A DNA stretch of 64,000 nucleotides from Nitrospira defluvii. GTDB taxonomy: Bacteria; Nitrospirota; Nitrospiria; Nitrospirales; Nitrospiraceae. Within the stretch, counting starts at the first letter, position 1. Every line of letters begins with the position of its first letter. The stretch covers positions 3,929,501 through 3,993,500 of the forward strand of contig FP929003.1 in assembly GCA_000196815.1 (NCBI GenBank), written 5' to 3'. The notes below the pieces were generated by a model. The model did not search any database. It had not been told where the DNA came from and worked only from the letters and a program-made list of their open reading frames with translations. The translations under genes and the position numbers were made by a program. This document shows positions 43,544 to 53,019 of this stretch, one piece after another.

Positions 43544-43777
43544 CCTCGAACGGATTCCCCGCGAATCCCTCGGCGACCGTGAAGCGTCATTCGTATCCGG
43601 TTAAAAAACCGAGCATAGGAACTGAAATGGAGGGCGTGGTGCGTGGCCAGCGGCATTCGTCACGAGCCACACGCTCATCCCCCCACCGAGATGTGGTTCG
43701 CGCTTGACGAGATACGGGTCTGATCGGGGGCAGGATCCGGGCGGCGTGGCTGGACCGATGGCGCCGAAAGGCCCTAA

Positions 43778-44935
43778 CTAAAAGGCAGTGGCGACTGCAA
43801 GGCAGGCATCAACATACTCGTCTTCGCCTTTACGGCAGGCTTGCGCCCGCTTCTCCTTGTCGTCGAACAGGGGAATCACCATTTCACCCACGGTGGCATA
43901 ACAGTCTTTTTTGAATGGCCCGTCGAGGCTTCGGCACAGCGCGAGTCCCGGGTCCGGATTGGCGTCGGTGAGAATGAAGTCTTTCACGGCGCCGATGAAA
44001 CATTGCCGAATCTGGTCGGCCTGCCCCAGCCGGCACAATTCGTTGACCCGCACCGCATCTCGCAACGTATAGCCGCTGATGTCACGGCCCAAACTGCGGT
44101 AGCAGGTCGTCTGATGCTCTCCCTCCACGCGAGCGCACTGCGTGAAAGCCTGGGCAAAATCATAATTCAGGAACGTCAGCACGGCGGAGGTCTGCATCAG
44201 ATAACAGGCCCGCAGATATTTCTCATTCAATACGGAGCAGGGATAGAGGAGGTCTTGAGGGTTGAGGAAACTCGTTGCCTCATGGTGATGATGATCGCCG
44301 CCCGATTGCGCCGGCTGCGCCCGTTGTGCCTGCTGGAACGTCACGATGTTTTCCATAAACACGCCGCCATAGCAGGACTCCCGATCCCAACTGCCCGGCA
44401 ACGCATCACAAAATGCCAGGCTCTTGAGTAGGTCATAGCGAAATTGAATAGTCAGGCCATGGCCCAACCCATGGAGACAGTTGTACCGTTGAAACGAATA
44501 GGCGGAGACCGTCTCGCTGATCGGGCACAGGGGCAGAATGTGCTGTGGCTCGACGGTCTCAAGGCTGCTGAGGAAGGCCTGCAAGACCCCGTGGTAGCAG
44601 CCCGACCAAAACACGTCTCGACAGTGGGCCAGCGCGAGCGGTGCCGTACCATAGCGCGCAAACGACCGCTGGCCGACGTGATGAACCAGCGGATGCGCCT
44701 CGCGCAACGCCTCAGGATCCTGAACCGTGATCTGCTCCAAGATCGTGAGCGCCTGTTCTGTGCCCTCTGCCTGAAGCACTGCTTCCAAGTGCCGCTGATA
44801 ACACTGCATCTTGGCGTCGAACGGCTGAGCCTGGCACAGCGCAAGTGAGTCCTGCTCCGCCGCCTGACTTCCGCCCGCCCAGAGGATACCGAGCAGCACC
44901 ACCAGTCCGCATGCGCTCCATCGACCATTCATCAT
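43778..44935 (-). CDS. Secreted protein with nine cysteine-pair repeats
   Basis: 385 residues with signal peptide ([20 protein letters not shown], cleavage near SQA-AE). The mature part holds nine units of the form C-x(7 to 18)-C, usually C-x10-C followed by Tyr/Phe: for example [64 protein letters not shown]. Helices of about 30-40 residues separate them, so a disulfide-stapled helical-hairpin solenoid is likely. His-rich patches occur ([22 protein letters not shown]) and could bind metal or haem. No known family recognised. Periplasmic or extracellular. Confidence 0.7.
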   Translation of the reverse strand: MMNGRWSACGLVVLLGILWAGGSQAAEQDSLALCQAQPFDAKMQCYQRHLEAVLQAEGTEQALTILEQITVQDPEALREAHPLVHHVGQRSFARYGTAPLALAHCRDVFWSGCYHGVLQAFLSSLETVEPQHILPLCPISETVSAYSFQRYNCLHGLGHGLTIQFRYDLLKSLAFCDALPGSWDRESCYGGVFMENIVTFQQAQRAQPAQSGGDHHHHEATSFLNPQDLLYPCSVLNEKYLRACYLMQTSAVLTFLNYDFAQAFTQCARVEGEHQTTCYRSLGRDISGYTLRDAVRVNELCRLGQADQIRQCFIGAVKDFILTDANPDPGLALCRSLDGPFKKDCYATVGEMVIPLFDDKEKRAQACRKGEDEYVDACLAVATAF

Positions 44936-45133
44936 TTCTTCTTCTCCGTTACTCGGCGCCCGTCAGACATCCGCCTTCCACAGCAACTTGATTCTAAGAT
45001 AGTCCTTCCGATCGATCCAGGGAAAATCGACCTGCCACAGCCTGAGACGCCAGGCCCTCTTCTCCCACCCCGCCGTTCTGTGATAGAACCATGCGCGTTT
45101 CATCACCTGCAACTCGACGGACTCGCAACCAGT

Positions 45134-46837
45134 ATGTCCACCACACCAGACCCGCCGACACGTTCAGACTTCATCCGCGACATTGTCGCGGCCGATCGCG
45201 CTGCCGGCAAACATGACGGACGAGTGGTCACCCGCTTTCCGCCGGAGCCGAATGGGTATCTCCATATCGGCCATGCCAAGTCGATTTGCCTCAACTTCGG
45301 CATCGCCAATGAGAATCCAGGCGGCATTTGCCATCTCCGCATGGACGATACCAACCCGACCACGGAAGATCCTGAATACGTGCAGGCCATTCAAGACGAT
45401 GTCCGCTGGCTCGGTTTCGACTGGCAGGACAAGATGTTCTTCGCGTCCGATTATTTCGAGCGGCTCTACGACTACGCCGTGGGCCTGATTCAGAAGGGCC
45501 TCGCCTACGTCGACAGCCTCACGGCCGACGACATGCGCACATATCGCGGAACCCTGACCGAGCCGGGCCAAGCCAGCCCGTTCCGCACCCGGAGCATCGA
45601 AGAAAACCTGGATCTGTTTCGACGGATGCGTGCCGGCGAATTTCCCGACGGGACTCATGTACTGCGGGCAAAGATCGACATGGCCGCACCGAACATCAAT
45701 CTCCGCGATCCGGTGCTCTACCGGATCAGACACGTGGCCCATTACCGCACCGGCACACGCTGGTGTATCTACCCGGCCTACGACTTTGCGCATCCCCTCT
45801 CCGACGCGATGGAAGGCATCACCCATTCGATCTGCACACTGGAATTTGAAGACCACCGGCCGCTGTATGACTGGGTGGTCGAAAACTGCGGCACTGCACA
45901 GCATCCGCAACAGATCGAATTCGCCCGACTGAACGTCACCTTCACCGTCATGAGCAAACGAAAATTGCTCGATCTGGTGGAACGCAAGCTAGTGAACGGG
46001 TGGGATGATCCTCGCCTTCCCACACTGAAAGGCCTCCGCCGCCGCGGGTTCACGCCCGAGGCCCTGCGGGCCTTTTGCGAAGCCATCGGCGTCGCGAAAC
46101 GGGATGCCGTGGTCGAGATGCAGCTCCTGGAACACTTCGTCCGGGAAGATCTGAACAAACGCGCGCCCCGCGTGATGGCGGTGCTGCGCCCCTTGAGGCT
46201 GGTCATTGAGAATTACCCGGAGGGACAGGTTGAGCAACTGGAGGCTGTCAACAATCCGGAAGATCCGTCAGCCGGGACGCGTCAGGTGCCCTTCTCACGC
46301 ACCCTCTATATCGACCAGGAAGATTTCCGAGAAGATCCGCCGAAGCAGTTCTTTCGCCTTTCTCCTGGACGCGAGGTGCGCCTGCGGTACGCCTACATCA
46401 TCACCTGTGTCGGCGTGGTGAAGGACCCGGCCACGGGTGAGGTCACGGAATTGCGTTGTACCTATGACCCTGAAACCAAAAGCGGCGGCACGCAGGCGCA
46501 ACGGAAGGTGAAGGCGACGATCCACTGGGTATCGGCCTCACACGCCGTCGATGCGGAAGTGCGGCTCTATGAGAGCCTCATGCTTACGGATCCAGGGAAA
46601 ATTCCCGCCGACCAGGACTGGACCCAGCACCTGAATCCCCATTCGCTGGAGCGATTGCCCACTTGCAAGGTCGAACCCAGCCTCGCCTCGATCGCCCCCG
46701 GCACGAGAGTGCAATTCGAGCGGGTGGGATACTTCTGCGCCGACCCCGATTCGTCACCCGCCAAGCTGGTGTTTAATCGGACCGTCACACTCAAAGACAC
46801 CTGGGCCAAAATCGAGAAAGCTCAGACCCCGCGCTGA
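45134..46837 (+). CDS. glnS: Glutaminyl-tRNA synthetase
   Basis: 567 residues from the ATG at 45134. Class I synthetase charging tRNA-Gln. HIGH motif in [21 protein letters not shown] counterpart VMSKRKL, GlnRS-specific [20 protein letters not shown], and a two-part C-terminal beta-barrel domain for the anticodon. Many bacteria outside proteobacteria lack GlnRS and use amidation of Glu-tRNA-Gln, so its presence, with two tRNA-Gln genes nearby, points to direct charging. Confidence 0.95.
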   Translation: MSTTPDPPTRSDFIRDIVAADRAAGKHDGRVVTRFPPEPNGYLHIGHAKSICLNFGIANENPGGICHLRMDDTNPTTEDPEYVQAIQDDVRWLGFDWQDKMFFASDYFERLYDYAVGLIQKGLAYVDSLTADDMRTYRGTLTEPGQASPFRTRSIEENLDLFRRMRAGEFPDGTHVLRAKIDMAAPNINLRDPVLYRIRHVAHYRTGTRWCIYPAYDFAHPLSDAMEGITHSICTLEFEDHRPLYDWVVENCGTAQHPQQIEFARLNVTFTVMSKRKLLDLVERKLVNGWDDPRLPTLKGLRRRGFTPEALRAFCEAIGVAKRDAVVEMQLLEHFVREDLNKRAPRVMAVLRPLRLVIENYPEGQVEQLEAVNNPEDPSAGTRQVPFSRTLYIDQEDFREDPPKQFFRLSPGREVRLRYAYIITCVGVVKDPATGEVTELRCTYDPETKSGGTQAQRKVKATIHWVSASHAVDAEVRLYESLMLTDPGKIPADQDWTQHLNPHSLERLPTCKVEPSLASIAPGTRVQFERVGYFCADPDSSPAKLVFNRTVTLKDTWAKIEKAQTPR

Positions 46838-46989
46838 ACGGGACCGGCCACAGTTCATCCTCCCATCTCACCGTCCCACACAAAGTACGGGGACTCCAGC
46901 CTTCGGCACCCTTGAACCGTGTCATGTCGATGAACGAGAATCGCCACTCGCATGATCGGGCATCACTCCACGACAAAGGAGCTTCAACG

Positions 46990-47325
46990 ATGGTGACGGA
47001 ACCTTGCAGTGAACAGCCGCGTGAAGAACCAGGCTCGTTTCGCGAACGCCTCTCCCTACTCGAGGCGGCGATCCCTGGTGCGGCAACTGAAGTCCAACCG
47101 CTCCTCCGGCACATCTATCGCTCCACGCGTCGGCTGCACGATCAATTGCAGCGCATTGATCCCACGCCCGTCTTGCCACGGTCTGTGGTGAGCGAGGTGC
47201 GCTGTTTTGATTGCGGAACGGCCAGGATGGAGTCATTTCATACATCCACACAGAGCGGCTATCACCTCTGCCCGACCTGCTTCCAGCAACGCCTGCACAC
47301 CGGACGCGCTCGAACGGCGCACTGA
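46990..47325 (+). CDS. Small zinc-ribbon protein
   Basis: 111 residues from the ATG at 46990, supported by AAAGGAG seven bases ahead; earlier in-frame ATGs at 46912 and beyond lack this. A helical N-terminal half is followed by a zinc ribbon (CFDCGTARMESFH, then CPTCFQQRL). No known function. Confidence 0.55.
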   Translation: MVTEPCSEQPREEPGSFRERLSLLEAAIPGAATEVQPLLRHIYRSTRRLHDQLQRIDPTPVLPRSVVSEVRCFDCGTARMESFHTSTQSGYHLCPTCFQQRLHTGRARTAH

Positions 47326-47465
47326 GCCTCACCTTCCCTGCCCCGAGACACGCATCGTTCCATTCCATCGGCACGGTAGACCACTCCCTCCTGCGCCGCT
47401 AGCCCCGAGCCCCCGCCACACCGTATACTGCATGCTTTCAACGTGACGAAAGAGGTACCCAGGGT

Positions 47466-49310
47466 ATGGCCCCGAACATTCTGTTGAGTTGCGAATCGAT
47501 CAGTAAAAGCTATGGGGTCAGAGCCCTGTTTACAGATCTCTCCCTGGCACTCTCCGACGGCGATCATGTGGGATTAATCGGACCGAACGGATCCGGCAAA
47601 TCAACTTTGCTCAAGATCCTCGTCGGGCTCGAATCTCCGGATGAAGGCACGCGAACCCTGCGGCGCCACACGCGCGTCGGCTATGTTCCGCAGGAACCCC
47701 AGTTTCCCCCGCACCACAGCATCGAACAGGTGCTGCAAGACACGTTGACGGAAGACGGGCTTGATCCGCACGAGCAGGGTGGCCGGATCGCCAGGGCCCT
47801 CAGCATCGGAACCTTTCCCGACCCGGAACAAGCCGTTTCAACACTCTCCGGAGGCTGGCGTAAGCGATTGGCCATTACCCAAGCCTTGCTGCTCCAGCCG
47901 GATGTCCTGCTCATGGACGAGCCGACGAACCATTTGGACTTGGAAGGCATCATCTGGCTGGAGCAACTGCTGAAAAATCGCGCCAAAGCCTTTCTTGTCA
48001 TCAGCCACGATCGCCGGTTCCTCGAATCGGTGACATCTCGCATGGTGGAACTCAACCGCTGTTACCCCGAGGGCCGGTTTGAAGCCCGTGGCAGCTATAG
48101 CGATTTCCTCGAACAGCGAGATGCCGCCCTTCAAGCGCAAGCCGACTACCAGGCCTCGCTAGCCAATCGCGTCCGCCGTGAAGTGGAGTGGTTGCGCCGC
48201 GGCCCCAAAGCCCGCACGACCAAAGCCAAGGGCCGGATCCAATCAGCGGGCAAGCTCATCGACGAATTGAACCAGGCCGAATCCCGTTCGGCCCAGTCGA
48301 CCATCGGCATCGACTTCTCCGCCTCGGGCCGAAAATCCAAACAACTCGTGGTCGCGGAGCAGGTCAGCAAGAGCTTCAACGGGACACCCGTCATCACCAA
48401 TCTCGACCTCCTCCTCGGGCCCGGCCAACGGCTGGGACTCCTCGGTCCGAACGGCAGCGGGAAATCCACCCTGCTGCGGTTACTGGCGGGGACGCTGGAG
48501 CCCGATTCGGGCACCATCACGCGAGCCGAGGCCTTGCGCATCGTCTCCTTTGAACAGCATCGTGAGTCCCTGGACCAATCCACGAGCTTGCGACGCGCAC
48601 TGGCCCCGTCAGGCGATGCCGTCGTCTATCAGGATCGTTCGATTCACCTGGCCTCATGGGCGAAACGCTTTCTCTTCCGTCCCGAACAGCTGGATCTCCC
48701 CGTGTCGAAGCTGTCCGGCGGTGAACAGGCACGGCTCCTCATTGCCCGACTCATGCTGCAACCCGCAGACCTGCTCATTCTCGATGAGCCGACCAACGAT
48801 TTGGATATTCCAACCCTCGAAGTGCTGGAAGATAGCCTGCTGGAATTCCCCGGTGCGCTCGTGCTGGTGACCCATGATCGGTGGTTGCTGGATCGTGTCT
48901 CGACTATCCTGTTGGGACTGGACGGCACAGGACGAGTAGACTGGTATGCCGACTATGCCCAGTGGGAAAGTGCGCAAGAGCGGGCCGGTGGATCCGCCCC
49001 GGAGCCGAAGAGTGACGGGCGTGCTGCCCTCCAGGATGAGAACGCCACGGCAACTCCCGCTCGCAAGCCGAAAAAGATGAGTTATCGCGAACAGAAGGAA
49101 TGGGGCACGATCGAAGAAAGCATCCTCAAAGCCGAGGAAGAGGTCACGGCCTGCCAAGCCGCGATACAGGAACCGTCCGTGATGTCGGATGCTGCAGCGC
49201 TCCAGACTCGAAGCCAGGCATTGGTGGCGGCACAGGCTGAGGTGGAACGACTCTATGCCCGCTGGGCCGAACTGGATGAAAAACGTGCGCAGACCGTGCA
49301 GAGTTCGTGA
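47466..49310 (+). CDS. uup: ABC-F ATPase, Uup type
   Basis: 614 residues with two complete ABC domains and no membrane part. Walker A GPNGSGKST occurs twice, signatures LSGGWRKR and LSGGEQARL, Walker B DEPTNHLD and DEPTNDLD, switch His in SHDRRF and THDRWL. The Arg/Lys linker between domains and the C-terminal coiled coil (residues about 550-610) fit Uup, a soluble ribosome/DNA-structure-associated ABC-F protein. It offers a local contrast with the motif-less ABC pair at 8.4-11.9 kb. Confidence 0.9.
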   Translation: MAPNILLSCESISKSYGVRALFTDLSLALSDGDHVGLIGPNGSGKSTLLKILVGLESPDEGTRTLRRHTRVGYVPQEPQFPPHHSIEQVLQDTLTEDGLDPHEQGGRIARALSIGTFPDPEQAVSTLSGGWRKRLAITQALLLQPDVLLMDEPTNHLDLEGIIWLEQLLKNRAKAFLVISHDRRFLESVTSRMVELNRCYPEGRFEARGSYSDFLEQRDAALQAQADYQASLANRVRREVEWLRRGPKARTTKAKGRIQSAGKLIDELNQAESRSAQSTIGIDFSASGRKSKQLVVAEQVSKSFNGTPVITNLDLLLGPGQRLGLLGPNGSGKSTLLRLLAGTLEPDSGTITRAEALRIVSFEQHRESLDQSTSLRRALAPSGDAVVYQDRSIHLASWAKRFLFRPEQLDLPVSKLSGGEQARLLIARLMLQPADLLILDEPTNDLDIPTLEVLEDSLLEFPGALVLVTHDRWLLDRVSTILLGLDGTGRVDWYADYAQWESAQERAGGSAPEPKSDGRAALQDENATATPARKPKKMSYREQKEWGTIEESILKAEEEVTACQAAIQEPSVMSDAAALQTRSQALVAAQAEVERLYARWAELDEKRAQTVQSS

Positions 49311-49376
49311 GCGAACGATCTCACATCTCGACCTGAGATGCGTGCGGTCTCATGCAATCATGTCAGCAGATAAAAT

Positions 49377-49450
49377 TGGCTGGGGGACTAGGAATCGAAC
49401 CTAGGTAGCCAGCTCCAAAGGCTGGCGTCCTACCGCTAGACGATCCCCCA
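49377..49450 (-). tRNA. tRNA-Gln (anticodon TTG)
   Basis: 74 bases with encoded CCA. Acceptor TGGGGGA/TCCCCCA, discriminator G, anticodon stem CCAGC/GCTGG around loop CTTTGGA. The U1-A72 weak first pair is a GlnRS identity feature. Confidence 0.94.
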
Positions 49451-49503
49451 GCGCGGTACGGAACCGAGACATCGAGCTGAAGAGCAAGGCGTGGAAAAGG
49501 TTT

Positions 49504-49577
49504 TGGCTGGGGGACTAGGAATCGAACCTAGGTAGTCAGATCCAGAGACTGACGTCCTACCGCTAGACGATCCCCCA
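49504..49577 (-). tRNA. tRNA-Gln (anticodon CTG)
   Basis: 74 bases with encoded CCA, nearly the same as the gene 54 bases away apart from the anticodon arm. Loop CTCTGGA, with stem TCAGT/TCTGA giving a T-T opposition next to the loop. The pair probably arose by local duplication. Confidence 0.93.
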
Positions 49578-49647
49578 ACCGATCCACACAGTAATATAAG
49601 CTTCTCTACTGCGTCAAGATCGACGCTGATTCTTGACCGGCGGATTC

Positions 49648-51063
49648 TCAGGATCGGGAGGCTCTCTCGCTTCCCTGGCGGAGTCGAAACAACGTGCGGT
49701 CCCGGCCGAGCACGTCCATCACCTCGAACAGACCGGGGCTTGCCGTCCGTCCTGTCAGGGCCACCCGCACCGGCTGGGCCAGTTGCCCCATTTTTATCCC
49801 CTCTTCCTCGACCAGCTGCTTAAACGACTCTTCCCACTCCTGCTTGGAAAATGCGGGAAAGGCTTCGAATCGGGTCAAGAGTTTGGCTAAGACCGGCGCT
49901 TGAGTGGACGTGAGGAATTTCTTGGCCGCCTCTTCGTCAAATACGACCGCCTGGCCGAAGTAGGGTGTCACCCAGTGGACCATCTCCACCAATGTCTTCG
50001 TTCGCTCCTTCACCAGCACTACCAGCTGCGCGAGCCATTCGGTCGACACGGCACGAACCTCTTCTTTGAGACCGGCCTGCTCAAGGAGCGGCACCAGCGC
50101 CTGAGCAATTTCAGCCGGCGGGCTGGTCTTGAGGTATTCGGCATTGAGCCACAACAACTTGTCAGGATTAAACACCGCCGCCGAGGTCTGCACGTTCTTC
50201 CAGGAGAACTTCTCGATCAGTTCTGCACGCGAGAACAGTTCCTGATCGCCATGCGACCAGCCTAAGCGAACCAGGTAGTTGACCAGCGCGTCGGGAAGAT
50301 ACCCCATGTCCTTGTAAGCCATAATCGAGGTGGCGCCGTGCCGTTTCGACAATCTAGCCTTGTCCGGCCCGAGAATCATCGGGAGATGCCCGAAGCGCGG
50401 GAGCGGAAATCCCAGCGCCTGAAAAATCGGAATCTGTCGCGGCGTATTCGTGAGATGGTCATCGCCCCGCACCACATGGGTAATCCCCATCAAGGCATCG
50501 TCCACGACCACGGAAAAATTATAGGTAGGATATCCATTGGATCTGAGAATGATGACATCGTCCAGAATCTGGTTGTCGAACACCACAGGGCCCTTGATCA
50601 AATCATCGACAACCGTCTGTCCGTCCTGCGGAGCCCTAAAACGGAGCGCCGCTTCGCCGGTTGGTTTTGTCAGGCCGAGATTCCGGCACCGGCCGTCATA
50701 CTTAGGCGATCCACCCTTGGTTTCGGCCTCTTTTCGACGCGCCTCCAGTTCTTCAGACGTGCAGACACACCAATAGGCATGACCCTGCTCGAACAATCGC
50801 ATCGCGTGTTCACGATAGAGGTCCATTCGCTCGGTCTGCCGAAAGGGTCCTTCGTCCCAATCCAGTTTGACCCAGCGCATCCCGTCCAAAATGGCCTGAA
50901 TGGAGTCATCGGTGGAACGGCTCTGATCGGTGTCTTCAATGCGAAGGACAAACACCCCGTTCTGCTGCCGCGCAAATAGCCAGTTGAACAAGGCCGTGCG
51001 TACCCCGCCGATATGTAGAAAACCTGTCGGACTGGGCGCAAATCGAACCCTGACCTGACTCAT
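49648..51063 (-). CDS. gltX: Glutamyl-tRNA synthetase
   Basis: 471 residues. Class I; HIGH region PSPTGFLHIGGVRTALFNWL, KMSKS counterpart ARLSKRHGA, Cys/His-containing acceptor-domain segment (CVCTSEELEAR) and the GluRS helical anticodon-binding C-terminus. It lies on the same strand as the two tRNA-Gln genes but after them. Next to glnS this gives separate Glu and Gln charging in one locus. Confidence 0.95.
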   Translation of the reverse strand: MSQVRVRFAPSPTGFLHIGGVRTALFNWLFARQQNGVFVLRIEDTDQSRSTDDSIQAILDGMRWVKLDWDEGPFRQTERMDLYREHAMRLFEQGHAYWCVCTSEELEARRKEAETKGGSPKYDGRCRNLGLTKPTGEAALRFRAPQDGQTVVDDLIKGPVVFDNQILDDVIILRSNGYPTYNFSVVVDDALMGITHVVRGDDHLTNTPRQIPIFQALGFPLPRFGHLPMILGPDKARLSKRHGATSIMAYKDMGYLPDALVNYLVRLGWSHGDQELFSRAELIEKFSWKNVQTSAAVFNPDKLLWLNAEYLKTSPPAEIAQALVPLLEQAGLKEEVRAVSTEWLAQLVVLVKERTKTLVEMVHWVTPYFGQAVVFDEEAAKKFLTSTQAPVLAKLLTRFEAFPAFSKQEWEESFKQLVEEEGIKMGQLAQPVRVALTGRTASPGLFEVMDVLGRDRTLFRLRQGSERASRS

Positions 51064-51180
51064 CGCGTCACCGTAGTTTGTGTGAAAATAATAAACGGGG
51101 CGCTATCTATAACATGGCATTGGAATGATGTACAGAACTGGCCTGTTCCATTCTGAATCCGTTTTTGTTAAGAACAGACC

Positions 51181-51879
51181 ATGGCCGAACCGACACAGAT
51201 TGCCGAAACCATCTCGCTCACGACCCTGACTCCGCACACGACGGAACTTGTGCTCCGCCCAATCGAGCACCCGCTTTCCTTCAAGCCCGGACAGTGGATC
51301 TCCCTGCAATTGCCGGTCGGAGATCATCCTCCATTGAACCGTGCCTATTCGTTGGCGGAACCACCCTCCGCAACCGGCCACCTCACATTGGTCTTTGACC
51401 ACGTTCCAGGAGGCAAAGGCTCCGGCTATCTCTCGTCGCTCAAGCCGGGGGATCGCATTCCCCTCTCAGGCCCTTATGGCCACTTTGTGCTGCCCGACTC
51501 GGAACCTCAGCACTTGCTGTTGATCGGACGCTACTCAGGACTTGTCCCACTGCGCTGTATGCTCCGCTCACTGGCGGAACAGGGTTTGTTGCCTTCAAGC
51601 ACACTGATCGCCCAGGCGCCCACCACTGCCGAACAGCTTTATCATGAGGAGTTCATGGCCCTGGCGGCAACACACTCTAATTTCCAGTATCTCCCGTTTG
51701 TCAGCGACGGCCCAGACAGCCATGCCGAGACTGTGGATGTGATCAAACACATCGCGGGAAACGGTCGGCGGGTGACCCCCATGATTGCCGGGGTCAAAGC
51801 ATTTGCACGCCCGTTACGGGCGCTTCTGATGGAACTGGGGTTCGATCGGCGCGAAGTGAAGCTGGAAACGTACGACTGA
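51181..51879 (+). CDS. Ferredoxin reductase-like flavoprotein
   Basis: 232 residues. N-terminal FAD-binding barrel with the flavin motif RAYSLAEPP (about 56-64) and GPYGHFVLP. The NAD(P)-binding half is present in length, but its first motif reads GRYSGLVPLR rather than the usual GTGxxPLR, and the C-terminal CG(x)P motif is not seen (ETYD is kept as a terminus). It may be a reductase with changed cofactor use or a flavin-only partner of the convergent ferredoxin gene. Confidence 0.75.
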   Translation: MAEPTQIAETISLTTLTPHTTELVLRPIEHPLSFKPGQWISLQLPVGDHPPLNRAYSLAEPPSATGHLTLVFDHVPGGKGSGYLSSLKPGDRIPLSGPYGHFVLPDSEPQHLLLIGRYSGLVPLRCMLRSLAEQGLLPSSTLIAQAPTTAEQLYHEEFMALAATHSNFQYLPFVSDGPDSHAETVDVIKHIAGNGRRVTPMIAGVKAFARPLRALLMELGFDRREVKLETYD

Positions 51880-51917
51880 TACGCCCCCTATACGACCTGC
51901 ACTCAATCTCTTTGCCT

Positions 51918-52334
51918 TCAGTGCCCTTCTTTCGCCAGATTCTTGTTGATGGCAGGAATTTCTACCACGACTTCCACCGTTCCATTCGGCACACATTGGC
52001 AACCGAGTCGAGACTGCAACGTCGTGACGGGCGCTTCGTCTAACTGGTCGAACTCGTCATCCGTCCCCTCATTGCACGTCTCCAAGCCTTTCTTCACCAT
52101 GACATGACAGGTGGAGCAGGCGCAGACGCCACCGCACACATGTTCCAGGTCGATCCCATTGCCCATCGCAATGTCGAGAATACTTCCCGGCAGGCCCGTA
52201 GGACCGTACGGAATCTTGTCCGGTTGTACCTCAACCTTCTTTTCCGTTTTGTCGGGAAAAATGAAGGTCACGGTATAAGATTTTTGCGGCAGCTCCACGT
52301 CTGCCTTTTCAATATAAGGATTTGTCCCACCCAT
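51918..52334 (-). CDS. fdx: Plant/adrenodoxin-type [2Fe-2S] ferredoxin
   Basis: 138 residues. Cluster ligands in CGGVCACSTCH with the fourth Cys in SRLGCQCV. An N-terminal extension of about 20 residues precedes the fold. It sits divergent from iscR, and an Isc-type ferredoxin supplying electrons for cluster assembly is the likely role. Confidence 0.9.
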   Translation of the reverse strand: MGGTNPYIEKADVELPQKSYTVTFIFPDKTEKKVEVQPDKIPYGPTGLPGSILDIAMGNGIDLEHVCGGVCACSTCHVMVKKGLETCNEGTDDEFDQLDEAPVTTLQSRLGCQCVPNGTVEVVVEIPAINKNLAKEGH

Positions 52335-52446
52335 GTTGCTTAGCCCCTTTTGTCATGCATGTGGTGCAATGTATCGCGTTGCTTCCATATCATCACCCGC
52401 CAGCCTCCAGAGACTGACATTCTTACTTCTTCACCCCTTCGCTCGC

Positions 52447-52476
52447 TTGACAGGCCCAAAGACCACATGATACCTT
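52447..52476 (+). promoter_or_regulatory. isc operon promoter
   Basis: TTGACA (52447-52452), an 18-base spacer, TACCTT (52471-52476), 64 bases ahead of iscR. Confidence 0.6.
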
Positions 52477-52494
52477 TTGTACGACTGATTTGAT

Positions 52495-52515
52495 CGGAGA
52501 TCATTATAGTCTCCG
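52495..52515. promoter_or_regulatory. Inverted repeat before iscR, candidate Rrf2-type operator
   Basis: CGGAGA (52495-52500) and TCTCCG (52510-52515) flank nine bases. Lies downstream of the predicted start site and ahead of the gene of an Rrf2 regulator, so it may be the IscR site. Spacing differs from the classic E. coli type 1 site. Confidence 0.45.
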
Positions 52516-52539
52516 ACTTGAAGGATCGGCAATAGACCC

Positions 52540-53019
52540 ATGCTGAAATTATCGAAAAAAGCTGACTACGGGTTGATGGCACTCCAGCACATCGCCTCCA
52601 ATCAATACGGCGATGTCGCCCAAGCTCGCGTAGTAAACACAAAGGAAATCGCCGAGGAATATCACATTCCGGTCGAATTGCTTGCCAAAGTTCTCCAGAC
52701 CCTCTCCAAGAGCGGAATCATCGAGAGTCATAACGGCCCCAAGGGCGGCTATCTGCTCGGCAAGAATCCTCGTGAGATCACGATTGCCCACGTACTCGAA
52801 AGTCTGGAAGGTCCACTCGGCATCATGGACTGTTCACACGAAAAAGACGGCGATGCCTGCATGCAGCGCGAGCACTGTAACATTCGAACCCCGTTGCTGA
52901 AAATACAGAGCAGCATTTATCAGCTTCTCAACAATATGACCTTGCAAGATATGATGGGGGGCACCCCACTCATCACCATTCAATCCGTCGCGACGGAACA
53001 ACAAGGAGTCGAGCGATGA
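52540..53019 (+). CDS. iscR: Rrf2-family regulator IscR
   Basis: 159 residues. Winged helix at the N-terminus ([16 protein letters not shown]), three cysteines at about 98, 107 and 113 able to hold an Fe-S cluster, as in IscR (spacings 9 and 6, longer than in E. coli). First gene of the isc operon; its stop overlaps iscS as ATGA. Expected to repress the operon when cluster-loaded. Confidence 0.9.
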   Translation: MLKLSKKADYGLMALQHIASNQYGDVAQARVVNTKEIAEEYHIPVELLAKVLQTLSKSGIIESHNGPKGGYLLGKNPREITIAHVLESLEGPLGIMDCSHEKDGDACMQREHCNIRTPLLKIQSSIYQLLNNMTLQDMMGGTPLITIQSVATEQQGVER

